This document shows, one piece after another, positions 45,943-55,633 of a stretch of 64,000 nucleotides of DNA. The DNA comes from JAXMAF01 sp046350555 (GTDB lineage: Bacteria; Planctomycetota; Phycisphaerae; Phycisphaerales; SM1A02), in NCBI GenBank assembly GCA_046350555.1, contig JAXMAF010000012.1, positions 131,252 to 195,251 on the forward strand, in the 5' to 3' direction. The translations under genes were made by a program, and so were the position numbers. The notes under the pieces are model-generated. The model worked only from the letters and a program-made list of their open reading frames with translations. It was not told the origin of the DNA and did no database searches. How positions within the stretch are numbered: the first letter of the stretch is position 1; every line of letters starts with the position of its first letter.

Positions 45943-46021
45943 TCGGCGCCCGTGGCGCCGCCTCTCCGCGAATTCCGCGGCCGATCCGAGTTCCGTCCCG
46001 ACGGGCGATGGTCGCCCGGGG

Positions 46022-46528
46022 CTACCTCGGCGTGTAGTCCGCGAGCTTCCGCTGCTTCGCGGCGCGGTCCATCGCCGTGTTGAGCGCCGCGACAAGCCGC
46101 TTCGCCGTCTCGACGTCCTCCTGGAAGTTGCCGACCGTCGCGGTGGCGTCGATGAGGATCGGCTCGTCGACACGGCGCACGACCATGCGCCCCGGCCGCG
46201 AGTCGATCGTGATCAGCTCGAACTCCGCGAGCGAGTCGTCCACGCGGCTGGAGAGCGTCGTCATCTCCACGGACTCGCATGCGGTCGCGACCGCCGCGGG
46301 AACGTCGGGCCATCGACGCTCGCCGAGCGCCGCCGGCGTCAGCGGCACGAAGCCGGGCGGAACGATCTCGTCCATCGTCCCGGCCATCTGCGCGCGCGAG
46401 GCGCCGTCGAACGAACCCGTCGCTCCGGCGACGTCGCCCGGCAGCGGTTTCGTGGCCACCGCGGACTGCTCCGGCGCGCAGCGGGCCATCGCCAGGAGCA
46501 GCACGAGCGTGATCGCGTGGGTGCGCAT
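46022..46528 (-). CDS. exported protein of unknown function
   Basis: 168 residues. N-terminus MRTHAITLVLLLAMARCAPE looks like a signal peptide; the Cys lacks a good lipobox (Arg at -1). The body (MDEIVPPGFVPLTPAALGER, ATACESVEMTTLSSRVDDSL, TATVGNFQEDVETAKRLVAA) has no recognised motif. 55 bases downstream of the HAF/dockerin gene on the same strand, so they may be co-transcribed. Convergent with the ROK kinase gene. Confidence 0.65.
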   Translation of the reverse strand: MRTHAITLVLLLAMARCAPEQSAVATKPLPGDVAGATGSFDGASRAQMAGTMDEIVPPGFVPLTPAALGERRWPDVPAAVATACESVEMTTLSSRVDDSLAEFELITIDSRPGRMVVRRVDEPILIDATATVGNFQEDVETAKRLVAALNTAMDRAAKQRKLADYTPR

Positions 46529-46583
46529 CGTCGCGTCCTTCGAGTCGCCGTGGACAGGATGGTCGTCGCCGAGCGTCCCGCGG

Positions 46584-47810
46584 TCACGCCGGACAGGGGC
46601 CCCACGCCGCGAGCAGGATTCCCAGATCCGCGCCGTCGGTCGAACCGTCGCCGTTGAGGTCGCCTTCGACACCGTCCCACGCCGCGAGCAGGATTCCAAG
46701 ATCGGCGCCGTCGACCACGCCGTCGCCGTTGAGGTCGCCCACGCACACCCCGACGGGGACCATCGCGTACGCCCGCGTGAGGCCGTTGAAGACGCCGGTG
46801 CCGACGATGACACCATCCTCGCTGATGCCCAGCGCCGACGACGAGGTGTTCATCGAGAGATCCCAGCCGGAACCCGCCGGCAGGAGATCCTGGAGCGCAT
46901 AGGTGTTGACGCCGTCGTACAGGAACGGAACGGCGAAGACGCCGCCCGCGGTTCCGACGACCCAGCCCGCCGAGTTCACGCCGCGCCCCGAACCCTGCGA
47001 GGTGTTCGGCGGAAGCGGGATCTCGACCATGCCGCCCATGTCGGTCCAGATGAAGGGCGTGCCGGAGCCCTGGTTGAGCATGCTCGAACCGGTGATGTGG
47101 CCGGCGCCGCTCACATCGAAGGCGATCGCGCCGTTGCGGCCGGGCAAGGCGCCGACCGAGAACGCGGTGTTGGTGCTCGTGTCGAGGACGTAGCCGACGT
47201 TGACCGCGGCGTTGTTTGGATCGATGCCGAAGCCGACGATGCGTCCTGCGTCGTTGATGCCGAAGGCGGTGCGCAGGAAGCTGCCGTTGGGAGTGGTCTG
47301 CGTGATCACCGTCGCGGTGGCGCCCTGGTAGATGACGCCGAACTCCGTGGTGCCCGAGCCGATGGAGCCGATCGCAACATTGGACGCGTTGATGTCGTTC
47401 GCGCGTCCGAACGTCTGACCCGGTGGCAGCGGAAGCTGGGCCACGACGCCGCCCTGCCAGATGAGCGGGAGCGGACTCGATCCGAAGCTGGTCGTGCTTC
47501 CTGTTCCGACGACGACCCCGGCGTTGTTGACGCCATTGCCGACGCTGAATGGACGGTTGGGAACCATGAGGTTCGGCAGCCCGACGAGGCCGCCTTGCTC
47601 CGTCCACGTGAACGCCTTGGTCGGGTTGCCGAACGACCGGCCGGTGGCGATCCCGTTGGGCGAGACGCGGAATCCCTGCGACGCCGAGTCGGCGGGGCTC
47701 AGGGTTCCGATGTTGAAGATGTTGTACTTCAGCGTTCCGGCGAGGGTCGGCCCGGTGAAGCCGAGGGTCGACGCGACAGCCGTGGCGACGATGAGCGAGG
47801 TGCGGTTCAT
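46584..47810 (-). CDS. secreted HAF-repeat protein with C-terminal dockerin-like dyad
   Basis: 408 residues. Signal peptide MNRTSLIVATAVASTLGFTG. The body contains HAF-type repeats, each with an N-x-A/G-G-x-V/I-V-G pattern: GVNNAGVVVGTG, GINDAGRIVGFG, GVNSAGWVVGTA, GISEDGVIVGTG. Folding as a beta-propeller is likely. The end has GDLNGDGVVDGADLGILLAAW and GDLNGDGSTDGADLGILLAAW, a textbook planctomycete dockerin-like pair. Exported, role unknown. ATG 47810. Confidence 0.88.
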   Translation of the reverse strand: MNRTSLIVATAVASTLGFTGPTLAGTLKYNIFNIGTLSPADSASQGFRVSPNGIATGRSFGNPTKAFTWTEQGGLVGLPNLMVPNRPFSVGNGVNNAGVVVGTGSTTSFGSSPLPLIWQGGVVAQLPLPPGQTFGRANDINASNVAIGSIGSGTTEFGVIYQGATATVITQTTPNGSFLRTAFGINDAGRIVGFGIDPNNAAVNVGYVLDTSTNTAFSVGALPGRNGAIAFDVSGAGHITGSSMLNQGSGTPFIWTDMGGMVEIPLPPNTSQGSGRGVNSAGWVVGTAGGVFAVPFLYDGVNTYALQDLLPAGSGWDLSMNTSSSALGISEDGVIVGTGVFNGLTRAYAMVPVGVCVGDLNGDGVVDGADLGILLAAWDGVEGDLNGDGSTDGADLGILLAAWGPCPA

Positions 47811-48188
47811 GCAGACAAAGTACTCGGCGGGAGGATCGGGAGCGAGCGCCGATATGCCCCGCTGCGCTCAGCCTTCGTTGGCCCGTGTCGAGGTGCAGGT
47901 GCGAATCGCGGGGCGTCGCAGGCGTTGTGCACCGACTCCAAACAGAACGCAAACATCGTCGGCGTGTTGAGCCCTGCGACGCGACGGCAACGCGGGCAGC
48001 ACATCGTGAATTCCATCACGATGGGTCCGACGGATCGCATCGTGAACGGCCGTCTGGATAAAGTGACGTTCGGCCTTGGACCGAATCGGGACACGTTCGA
48101 CACGCCTCGCGTGATCACCCGGACTCGACAGGAATCGACTCCGCAGGTTCGCTGAGGGCTGCGTCCCGATCTCGGCAATGCCGGCGCC
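47811..48188. other. divergent intergenic region with a palindrome
   Basis: Separates the HAF gene and the 7TM-HD gene. It holds CATCGTGA-ATTCCA-TCACGATG at 48002-48023 (8-bp arms), a possible operator. A minus-strand frame with a CCPRC motif (from ~48018) exists, but it overlaps the HAF start and has no ribosome site. No convincing gene. Confidence 0.4.
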
Positions 48189-50666
48189 ATGAGTGCTTTC
48201 GACAAACCCAGTCGCGGCAGCGCCGCCCGCTCAACCGGGGGGCGCGGTGCTCCGTCGCGGTCCGCCGGCGCCCGGCGGCGCGAAGGGCTCCGCCGGACGC
48301 TGCCGAAGCCTGTCTTCGACCTCCGCGATGCCCTTCGCCGTCCCGAGGTGGGCAACTGCCTCGTGATCGGGGCCATCGCCTCGATGGCGCTCGGCGCGCT
48401 TCTCTACTGGTCGCTCACCACGTCGAAGGTCGCGGTCGGTCAGATCGCCGCCGATCACCGGCTCGTCCGATCCGAGTATCGGGTCTTCGACGACGTGGCC
48501 ACGAAGGACAAGCGCGACGAAGCGAGGCGCGGCTCGCCGCGCACCTACGTCGCCAACGACGACTTCCTGGCGCGGCTGCGCAACGCGGCGGAGCGGCTCC
48601 CCGCGGCCGTCGCCGGTCGAAGCGGGATTGACGGCGTCGACCAGGCGCTGGTCCAGGAGTTCGGCCTCACCGACACCGCCGTCCAGAAGCTCCAGGCGTT
48701 CGCTCCGCCGCCGACCGGCACGCGCACCGAGCAGTGGCGGCGTTGGGTCGAGGATTTCTTCGACACGCGGCTGGTGCAGAGCCCGCTGCTCGATCCGCAG
48801 GACTACCAGCTCTTCGTTACCGCGGTGAAGAAGGAGGCGCGGCGGCCCGCGCCCGCCCCCGAGGAAGCGGGCGCGCTCGGCGGATCGGTTCAGTCGGGAA
48901 CGGCGGCACCCGTCGCCGGTGGTGCCGCCGGATCCGTCGCGGCTCCGGCGATTGCGCTGCGCGAGCTCGAGCCCGTCGCGGGCGAGGCGACGCCAGTCGA
49001 TCGCGAGCTTCCCAAGCTTGCCGAGGCGCTCGCCCGCAGCGCGAGGGCTTCGGGCGTGCGCGACCCGGACCTCATCACGATCCTCATCGCGCCGCTCCTG
49101 CGGAATCCGAAGCCCACGCTGATCTTCGACGAGGCCGAGACGACGCGTCGCGCCGACGCGGCGGCCGCCGAGGTCGAGCGCGTCGAGCGCTCACATCCGC
49201 GCGGCGAGGTGATCTACGTGCGCGGCGACGAGCTGAGCGACTCGCAGGTGCGCCTCGCCCGCGAGGAGACCGAGCGCTATCTCGCCAGCATGAGCCTCGC
49301 GCACCGCGCCCTGATGATCGGTGGCGTCATCGGTCTCGCCGCGCTCCTGATCGGCCTGTTGAGCACGTACCTGCTCGCGTTCTATCCGGGAATCTGCCGC
49401 CGGCCCGTGCGGGTGGCGGCGATGTTCGGGCTGATCGTCTGCCTTCCGGCGCTCGCGCTCGCCGTGGCGATCCAGGCGCCGTGGACGCTCGTCTTCGTCG
49501 CCTCGGGCACGACGCTCTTCGCGTCGATGATCCTGACGCTCGCCTACGACCGGCGGCTGGCGATCTTCGTGGCGAGCCTCTACTGCCTCACCACGAGCCT
49601 GCTGCTCGAGCTCGGGCCGGCGTTCTTCATCGCGCTCCTCTGCGGCTCCGCGACGATGATCGTCCAGCTCCGCGAGGTGCGGCATCGCACGGCGCTGATC
49701 CGCGCCTCGCTCGTCACCGCCGCCGTGCTGGGCGTGGGCATGGCCCTGGCGAGCTTCGTGCGCATGACCAGCGTGCCGTCGGCGGCGGCGCTGGCCGCGG
49801 TGTCGGGCCTGTGGGCCGCCGCCGCCAGCGTCGCGACGGGATTCTTCATGCTCGGCGTGCTGCCCACGCTCGAGCGGCTCTGCGACATCACGACGGGGCT
49901 GACGCTCGCGGAGCTTCGCGATCCGAAACAGGCCCTGCTGCGGCAGCTTCAGCAGCGGGCGCCCGGCACCTACAACCACTCGCTCCAGATCGCCAACATC
50001 GCCGAGGCCGCCGCGGAGGCGATCGGCGCCGACGGCCTGCTCGTGTACGTCGGCGCGCTCTACCACGACATCGGGAAGATGAACAAGCCGGAGTACTTCG
50101 TCGAGAACCAGGGCTCCGGACCGAACAAGCACGAGAAGCTGAGCCCGGCGATGTCGCTGCTGGTGATCGTGGGACATGTGAAGGACGGCGTCGAGCTCGC
50201 TCGCGAATACAAGCTTCCGCGGCGCATCCGCCACTTCATCGAGAGCCATCATGGCACGACGCTCGTCGAGTGGTTCTTCCACGCGGCGCGCACGCGGGCC
50301 GAGGCGGCCGGGTCGGGCGAGGAGTCGGTCGAGGAGATCGCGTACCGCTATCCCGGACCCAAGCCGCAGACGAGGGAAGCCGCGATCCTGATGATCGCCG
50401 ACGCCGTCGAGTCGGCGAGCCGGGCGATGACCGAGCCGACGCCGGGCCGCATCGAGGCGCTGGTTCGCAAGCTCTCGCGGAAGCGTCTCGACGACGGCCA
50501 GTTCGACGAGTGCGACCTGACGTTGCGCGAGCTCACGAAGATCGAGGACTCGATCACCAAGAGCGTCTGCGCGATCTATCACGGGCGCATCGCGTATCCG
50601 GGGGCCGCGACGCCGAAGACGGATGCGGGGGCGGGGACGGGGGCGAGGGTGGCGATGCGGGCGTAG
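48189..50666 (+). CDS. 7TM-HD phosphodiesterase (PgpH-like)
   Basis: 825 residues. A basic cytosolic N-terminus and one helix (VIGAIASMALGALLYWSL, ~58-76) lead to an extracytoplasmic 7TMR-HDED domain (~80-370, with a Gly/Ala insert near 240). About seven transmembrane helices follow (LMIGGVIGLAALLIGLLSTY onward to ~565). The cytosolic HD domain has YNHSLQIANIAEAAAEAIGA, ALYHDIGKMNKPEYFVENQ, LIVGHVKDGVELAREYKLPR and ESHHGTTLVEWFFH. Characterised members (PgpH) hydrolyse c-di-AMP, which fits cdaA 11 kb away. HD metal ligands are all present. Confidence 0.9.
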   Translation: MSAFDKPSRGSAARSTGGRGAPSRSAGARRREGLRRTLPKPVFDLRDALRRPEVGNCLVIGAIASMALGALLYWSLTTSKVAVGQIAADHRLVRSEYRVFDDVATKDKRDEARRGSPRTYVANDDFLARLRNAAERLPAAVAGRSGIDGVDQALVQEFGLTDTAVQKLQAFAPPPTGTRTEQWRRWVEDFFDTRLVQSPLLDPQDYQLFVTAVKKEARRPAPAPEEAGALGGSVQSGTAAPVAGGAAGSVAAPAIALRELEPVAGEATPVDRELPKLAEALARSARASGVRDPDLITILIAPLLRNPKPTLIFDEAETTRRADAAAAEVERVERSHPRGEVIYVRGDELSDSQVRLAREETERYLASMSLAHRALMIGGVIGLAALLIGLLSTYLLAFYPGICRRPVRVAAMFGLIVCLPALALAVAIQAPWTLVFVASGTTLFASMILTLAYDRRLAIFVASLYCLTTSLLLELGPAFFIALLCGSATMIVQLREVRHRTALIRASLVTAAVLGVGMALASFVRMTSVPSAAALAAVSGLWAAAASVATGFFMLGVLPTLERLCDITTGLTLAELRDPKQALLRQLQQRAPGTYNHSLQIANIAEAAAEAIGADGLLVYVGALYHDIGKMNKPEYFVENQGSGPNKHEKLSPAMSLLVIVGHVKDGVELAREYKLPRRIRHFIESHHGTTLVEWFFHAARTRAEAAGSGEESVEEIAYRYPGPKPQTREAAILMIADAVESASRAMTEPTPGRIEALVRKLSRKRLDDGQFDECDLTLRELTKIEDSITKSVCAIYHGRIAYPGAATPKTDAGAGTGARVAMRA

Positions 50667-50682
50667 GGGGGCGGGGGGGTGC

Positions 50683-50710
50683 TGGTTACTGGTTACTGGT
50701 TATTGGTTAT
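50683..50710 (+). repeat. 7-bp tandem repeat TGGTTAC/TGGTTAT
   Basis: Four consecutive heptamers (two TGGTTAC, two TGGTTAT) between the convergent 7TM-HD and mutY genes; the last two overlap the end of mutY and encode its final codons and stop. Confidence 0.85.
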
Positions 50711-51800
50711 CGAGCGCCAGCGAGATGGCGCGGCGGGCGGCGTTGCTCATCGGGATCGATTCGAGCTCGTCGATGGTCAGCCAGCGTCCTCGTCGCGCAC
50801 GTGAGGTCGCCGAGTAGACGCGAACGTGGATCCTCCGGTGCGTCGTCGCGTGGACGAATTCGCCGCGGTGCACGAGCCGACCGATCGCAACGTCGAGGCG
50901 ACGTCCGATCTCGCCCGGCGCGAGCATCTCGTCGGCCTCGACGGTCGGGACCTGCCACATGCGCGACCAGAGTCCGGTCTCCGGGCGCTGCACCACGAGG
51001 AATCGCTCTCCGCGCCGCGCCACGACGGCATGATGAACGACCGTCCGTCGCGGCGCCGCGCGCTTCGGTGTCGGGATGCGGTCGACGAGGCCGTCGCGCA
51101 GCGCGGCGCACGATTGCGCGAGCGGACAGGCGAGGCAGCGCGGCGACGCCGGCGTGCAGACAACGGCGCCGAGCTCCATCAGCGCCTCGTTGAAGACGCC
51201 GGGATCGATCGCGTGGTCGACGAGGCGCTGCGCCTCGTTCCAGAGCCAGCGCTGCGTCGCCGGCGTGTCCGGCTGCGCCCGCTCGCCGCGGAGGCGCAGC
51301 AGCACGCGCGCGACGTTGCCGTCGACGATCGCCGTCCGCTCATCGAAGACGATCGAGGCGATCGCCCCGGCGGTGTATCGTCCGACGCCGGGAAGCCCGC
51401 GCAGCTCGGCGGCGCGACGCGGAACGGCGCCGTCGAATCGCTCGACGATCATCCGCGCCGCCGCATGGAGGTTCCTGGCGCGGCGGTAGTAGCCCAGCCC
51501 GCGCCACGCCGCGAGCACCTCCTGCTCGTCGGCGGCGGCGAGCGCCGCGACGCTCGGGAACCTCCGCATGAACGCCTCGAACGCGTCGATCACGCGAGGG
51601 ACTTGCGTCTGTTGCAGCATCGCCTCGCTGACCAGCGCGGCATAGCCGCTCCGCACGGCGGCGCGGCGCCACGGCAGGTCGCGCGCATTGCGACGGAACC
51701 AGCGCTCGAGCGGCGTGGCCAGTTCGGCGAGCACGCCGTCGCCTGCGCCGGCTGGCTTTATTGCGCGCGATCGTCGGACCGCGCGTCGCGCTGGGCTCAC
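50700..51800 (-). CDS. mutY: A/G-specific adenine glycosylase
   Basis: 366 residues from GTG 51800. Removes adenine mispaired with 8-oxoG. Features: EAMLQQTQVPRVI with the catalytic Glu59, helix-hairpin-helix LPGVGRYTAGAI with the conserved Asp in VDGNVARVLLRL, and a [4Fe-4S] ligand set CTPASPRCLACPLAQSC (Cys-x6-Cys-x2-Cys-x5-Cys). The C-terminal Nudix-like domain recognises 8-oxoG (RRTVVHHAVVARRGERFLVV, WQVPTVEADE). The start overlaps the stop of the upstream Nfu-type gene by four bases (GTGA), suggesting coupling. The first ~20 residues before VLAELATPLERWF are extra. Confidence 0.92.
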   Translation of the reverse strand: MSPARRAVRRSRAIKPAGAGDGVLAELATPLERWFRRNARDLPWRRAAVRSGYAALVSEAMLQQTQVPRVIDAFEAFMRRFPSVAALAAADEQEVLAAWRGLGYYRRARNLHAAARMIVERFDGAVPRRAAELRGLPGVGRYTAGAIASIVFDERTAIVDGNVARVLLRLRGERAQPDTPATQRWLWNEAQRLVDHAIDPGVFNEALMELGAVVCTPASPRCLACPLAQSCAALRDGLVDRIPTPKRAAPRRTVVHHAVVARRGERFLVVQRPETGLWSRMWQVPTVEADEMLAPGEIGRRLDVAIGRLVHRGEFVHATTHRRIHVRVYSATSRARRGRWLTIDELESIPMSNAARRAISLALDNQ

Positions 51801-52090
51801 GAAGTTGCCTCGAGCGCGCCGGCCGCGGGCGCCGCCGCGAGCACCCGTTCGATCTTCCGCTTGACGGCGGCCCACGTTGCGTCGGGTCGCTTGTTCACGG
51901 TGATCCAATCGTCGCAGAAGAGCACCGTCGTGGCGTCGGCTTCGCGAAAGAGCGCCGCCGCCAACGGATTCGCGGCAGCGGCAGCGGCGTTCAGGAAGCT
52001 GCGCGGTCCGTCGCTGATGCGACGATCCAGCAGGCACTTCATCGCGTTCGGATTGGGCGTCGGCTCGAATTCGCGGACGGCGAAGGGCAT
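51797..52090 (-). CDS. Nfu/NifU N-terminal-domain protein
   Basis: 97 residues. REFEPTPNPNAMKCLLDRRI is the opening signature of the Nfu N-terminal domain. It continues with ANPLAAALFREADATTVLFC and DDWITVNKRPDATW. In full Nfu proteins this precedes a CxxC iron-sulfur scaffold domain, which is absent here; so it may support but not carry Fe-S clusters. Coupling to mutY, an Fe-S enzyme, is suggestive. Start ATG 52090; divergent from the fucokinase gene with 58 bases between. Confidence 0.85.
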   Translation of the reverse strand: MPFAVREFEPTPNPNAMKCLLDRRISDGPRSFLNAAAAAANPLAAALFREADATTVLFCDDWITVNKRPDATWAAVKRKIERVLAAAPAAGALEATS

Positions 52091-52148
52091 GCCGGCACCA
52101 TAGCCGGCGCGTCGATTGGCGTCGCCGGACCTGTACACTCCGCCCACG

Positions 52149-54054
52149 ATGCCGCAGCCGGACCTGCTCGTCGTCACCGCGGCCAACGCGAATCAGGCGC
52201 GCGGCTACGAGGCGCAGCTTGCCTGGCGAAGGCGGCGCGGGCTGCTCGACGATCGCATCCGGACGCTCGTCGTGCCCGACTGCGGCGATCGGCGGATCGG
52301 CTCGGGAGCGTCGACGTTTCTCGCGCTGCGCGAAGCCGCGAAGGCGCTGGCCGAGGCGGGCCATGGACCGCGATCGCGGTCGAGGCCGCGGCGAGTGCGC
52401 GATCTCTTCGTCGGACGGCGCGTCTGGATCATCCACTCCGGCGGCGACAGTCGCCGGCTGCCGGCGTACGCGGCGATGGGCAAGGCGTTCGTGCCGCTGC
52501 CGATCGCCGCACGCGACGGCCGGCCCTCCAGCATCTTCGAGGAGGTCCTGGCCGATCTGGCGCACGTCGCGCTTGCCGAGGGCGTGCTCGTCGCGGCTGG
52601 CGACCTCGTCGTCGGACTCGCCGGGCCGCCGAGGCGACGAGCGCCGATGGCGAGGCGGGCTCGCTGGCCTTGTCGACCCGTTCCGGACGCCCGCCCGCAG
52701 AGGTCGTCGGCATCGCGGCGCGCCTGCCCATGGAGACCGCGCGGCGGCACGGCGTCTTCGTCGCTTCGACGGGCGGCCGTCGTCGACTTCCTCCAGAAGC
52801 CCGATGAGGAAACGGCCCGCCGTCGCGGCGCGGTCGACGGGACGGGCAGGTTGTTCGTCGACACGGGCGTCGTCGCGCTCCGCGCCGGCCGCCGCCGAGC
52901 TGCTGGCTCGCCGCCGCGGGCGTTGCAGCTCCGGCGCGGTCGATTCGAGACGCGGAGTGCTCGCCGCGATCGAGGCGCGCGCGCGGAGACCGGGCGAGGT
53001 CGCGCGACGGGGCGATCGCCGCTTCGGGCGGGACCGATCGCCGTCGGCGGGCGGCGCCCACCGTCGATCGACCTCTACCTGCACGTCCTCGCGGCGGCTG
53101 GCCGGACGGCTGCGCGAGCGCACCTACCTCGCCGATTGCGGCGCGGAGGCGCGCTCGCGCGCGCTCCTTGCGCGCGCCGACGGCTGCGCATCGGCCGATT
53201 CGACGTCGTGGTCGCCCCCGGCGCCGGTCTTCCGGCATGCCGGCACGACGCGAGAACTCGTCGCGCAGCGCAGCGGCTGCGCGACGAACGGCCGACGACG
53301 CAGGTGCCGCTGGCCGTCGGCGATCCTCGCGTCGGCGGCTCTCCGCTGGCGCCGGTCGTGATCGGCTCGCGCGTCGCGCCTCGATCGATCGTCGGTCGCG
53401 ACGTCCTGATCGAGGGCTGCGACCTGCGGCGCGGCGTCGAGTGCGATGGCCAGAACTCGCTGGTCGGCCTGCCTCCGGGGACGCCCCGGCTGCGGCTGCC
53501 GCGTGGCGCGTGCCTCGCCGCGATTCCCGTCGGGCGCGAGGACTGGGCCGTCGTCGCGTTCGGCGCCTTCGACGACTTCAAGACGCCCGTCGGCGCGGGC
53601 GGCACGCTCATCAACGTTCCGTGGGAGCGGTGGCGCGAGGCCGATCGCGAGGCGTGGGATCCGATCGCGGCCGATCCGGCCTCGACGCTCTACGACCTGC
53701 CCATCTGGCCCGTCGGCGACTTCAGGCGGACGCTGCGCATCGTGGACTGGATGCTCCGCGGCCCGAACGCCCGTCGGAGGGCGCGACGACGTCGCCGCGT
53801 GGAGCCGGGCTCCGCGCCGTTCGCTGCGCGGCTGGTCGCCATGGCCTCCACGCGCGGCTGATCCGGCAGCGCGACGAGATCGCGTGGCGCATCGCCCGAT
53901 CGACCCTGCCGACATGGCTGCGCAGCGAGGCGCGATTCCGGCGTCGTCGATCGCGGGCCTCGCGCCGTCGAGGGCCGAAGCTGCTCGAGCTGGCGAGCGT
54001 CGCCCGCCGCGCGCGGCCGCGAGCGCCGCCTGATCGTCCGCGCCGAGGCGGCTC
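52149..54054 (+). pseudogene. fkp: fucose-1-phosphate guanylyltransferase part of bifunctional Fkp, frameshifted
   Basis: N-terminal part of one gene running to 55413. MPQPDLLVVTAANANQARGY, SGASTFLALREAAKAL, RVWIIHSGGDSRRLPAYAAM and GKAFVPLP are the L-fucokinase/GDP-fucose pyrophosphorylase start (nucleotide-binding HSGGxSxRxP). After ~52610 the frame shifts repeatedly: the same protein continues as METARRHGVFVAS, VVDFLQKPDEETARRRGAVD, LFVDTGVV, SIDLYLHVLAAL, then LVGLPPGTPRLRLPRGACLA, GREDWAVVAFGAFDDFKTPV and WDPIADPASTLYDLPIWPVG. At least six indels lie between 52610 and 54060, while the flanks are clean. Decay or local sequence error. Confidence 0.75.
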
Positions 54055-55413
54055 ATGGTCGCGAGGCTGCGTTCCGCGGTGGCGGACGACCGCGCGAGGC
54101 GCTCGCGGCGACGCGAGGCGATCGCCCTCGCCGGTGCCGGCGCGCGAGGACGCGCCGCCGCCGCGCGGCGCCTTCCGCGCGCGGTGCGTCCGTGCGAAGA
54201 GGTGCGCTGCACGGCCCCGGTCCGCGTCGACCTCGCCGGCGGATGGTCGGACACCCCGCCCATCTGCAACGCCGTCGGAGGGCGCGTCGTCAACGTCGCG
54301 ATCCGGCTCGATGGCAAGGCACCGGTGGTGGTCGTCGCGACGCGCCTCGCGACGCCGTGCATCGTGCTTCGCTCGGTGGACGCCGACGATGCGATCGTCG
54401 TGCGCGACGGCGCCGAGCTCCGCGACCACGCCGACCCGCGACAATGGACCGCGCTGCCGAAAGCGGCGCTCTGCCTGATGGGATTTGCGCCGATGGATCG
54501 GCGGGTTGATCTGCGCCGTCACCTCGAGCGCTTCGGCGGTGGCGTGGAGATCACGATGCGCTCCGCCGTTCCGCGCGGATCGGGGCTCGGCACGAGCTCG
54601 ATCCTGGGTGCGACGCTGGTGGCCGCCTTGGCGCGGCTGCGAGGCGAGCGTCTGGCGGAGCGGATCGCCGGGGAACGTCGTGGCGCGTCGGCGTCGGCCT
54701 CGTGCGCGGACCTCCTTGCGCGGGCGAGCGCGCTCGAGCAGATGATCGCCACCAGGGGCGGCTGGCAGGACCAGGTCGGCGGCGTCGTGCCCGGATTCAA
54801 GCTGGCCTGGACGGATCCCGCGGAGCCTTCGCCGGGGATGATGTGCACCGACGCCGTGGGAGGCGTGGAAGCCGGGGCATCGCGTCCTCGGAAGGCCGCG
54901 GCGCAGGTTCCGACGGTTCGTCGACTCGAGCCACCGAGCGCGTGCGTCGAGGCGCTCTGCGCACGCACCGTCGTGCTCTACACGGGGCGGCGTCGCATGG
55001 CTCGCGACATCCTCGAATCGGTGGTCGCGCGATGGCTGGCCCGCGAGGACGACGTCGTCGCCACGGTCGCGCGGCTCAAGGCGGGCGCGGCGCGCCTCGC
55101 CGGTGCGCTCGACCGGGGCGACGCCGAGAGCGTGATCCGCGAGTTCGCGCTGTACTGGCTGCTCAAGCGGACGATCGATCCAGCGTCGACGACGCCGCAG
55201 ATCGACGCCATCTTCGACGCGCAGCGCGCCGACCTCGCCGCGTGGGGACTGGCGGGAGCGGGAGGCGGGGGATTCGCGCTGCTCATCGCCAAGGACGCCC
55301 GCGCGGCGCAGCGCGTCCGCCGGCGGCTCCGGCGGGATCCGCCGCATCCCGCGGCAAGGGTCTTCGACCTCGAGATCGACGAGGTCGGCCTGCGCACGAG
55401 CGTCGGTCCCTGA
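54055..55413 (+). CDS. fkp: GHMP-type fucokinase part of Fkp
   Basis: C-terminal portion of the gene that starts at 52149; the ATG at 54055 is probably internal. PVRVDLAGGWSDTPPICNAV is the substrate-binding start of the GHMP kinase fold. VEITMRSAVPRGSGLGTSSI is the ATP-binding PxGxGLGSSS-like motif. GGWQDQVGG and GAGGGGFALLI (motif 3) complete the active site. Bifunctional enzymes of this type convert L-fucose to fucose-1-phosphate and then GDP-fucose for glycan decoration; here the kinase half is intact. About 450 residues with the usual ending helix. The preceding 200 bases are Arg-rich and still out of order. Confidence 0.85.
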   Translation: MVARLRSAVADDRARRSRRREAIALAGAGARGRAAAARRLPRAVRPCEEVRCTAPVRVDLAGGWSDTPPICNAVGGRVVNVAIRLDGKAPVVVVATRLATPCIVLRSVDADDAIVVRDGAELRDHADPRQWTALPKAALCLMGFAPMDRRVDLRRHLERFGGGVEITMRSAVPRGSGLGTSSILGATLVAALARLRGERLAERIAGERRGASASASCADLLARASALEQMIATRGGWQDQVGGVVPGFKLAWTDPAEPSPGMMCTDAVGGVEAGASRPRKAAAQVPTVRRLEPPSACVEALCARTVVLYTGRRRMARDILESVVARWLAREDDVVATVARLKAGAARLAGALDRGDAESVIREFALYWLLKRTIDPASTTPQIDAIFDAQRADLAAWGLAGAGGGGFALLIAKDARAAQRVRRRLRRDPPHPAARVFDLEIDEVGLRTSVGP

Positions 55414-55633
55414 CGGCGCTCCGGGTTGCGATCGTGGACAGGCGCCGCACGCGTCGGTTCAATTGAGGGCGACGGACCTGGGAACGAGGCGCCGTCGCAG
55501 CCGCCCGGAGCATGGCGGAATTCCCGCGCCGGGCGACTTCGGTCGCGTGCGGGCCTCGCGCGAGGTCGCGCCCGTGTCGGCAAAGTGCAGTGAAATCCGG
55601 TCCGTCCTCCTCCCCACACCATTGCGAGTCGTC

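Noticed and set aside
45943..46021. GGCGCC-CGT-GGCGCC as a terminator
   Set aside because: Only a 6-bp stem; too weak to call in this G+C-rich background.
47814..48022. Minus-strand small frame beginning MEFTMCCPRCRR
   Set aside because: No ribosome site, overlaps the HAF gene start, and no conserved pattern beyond two Cys pairs.
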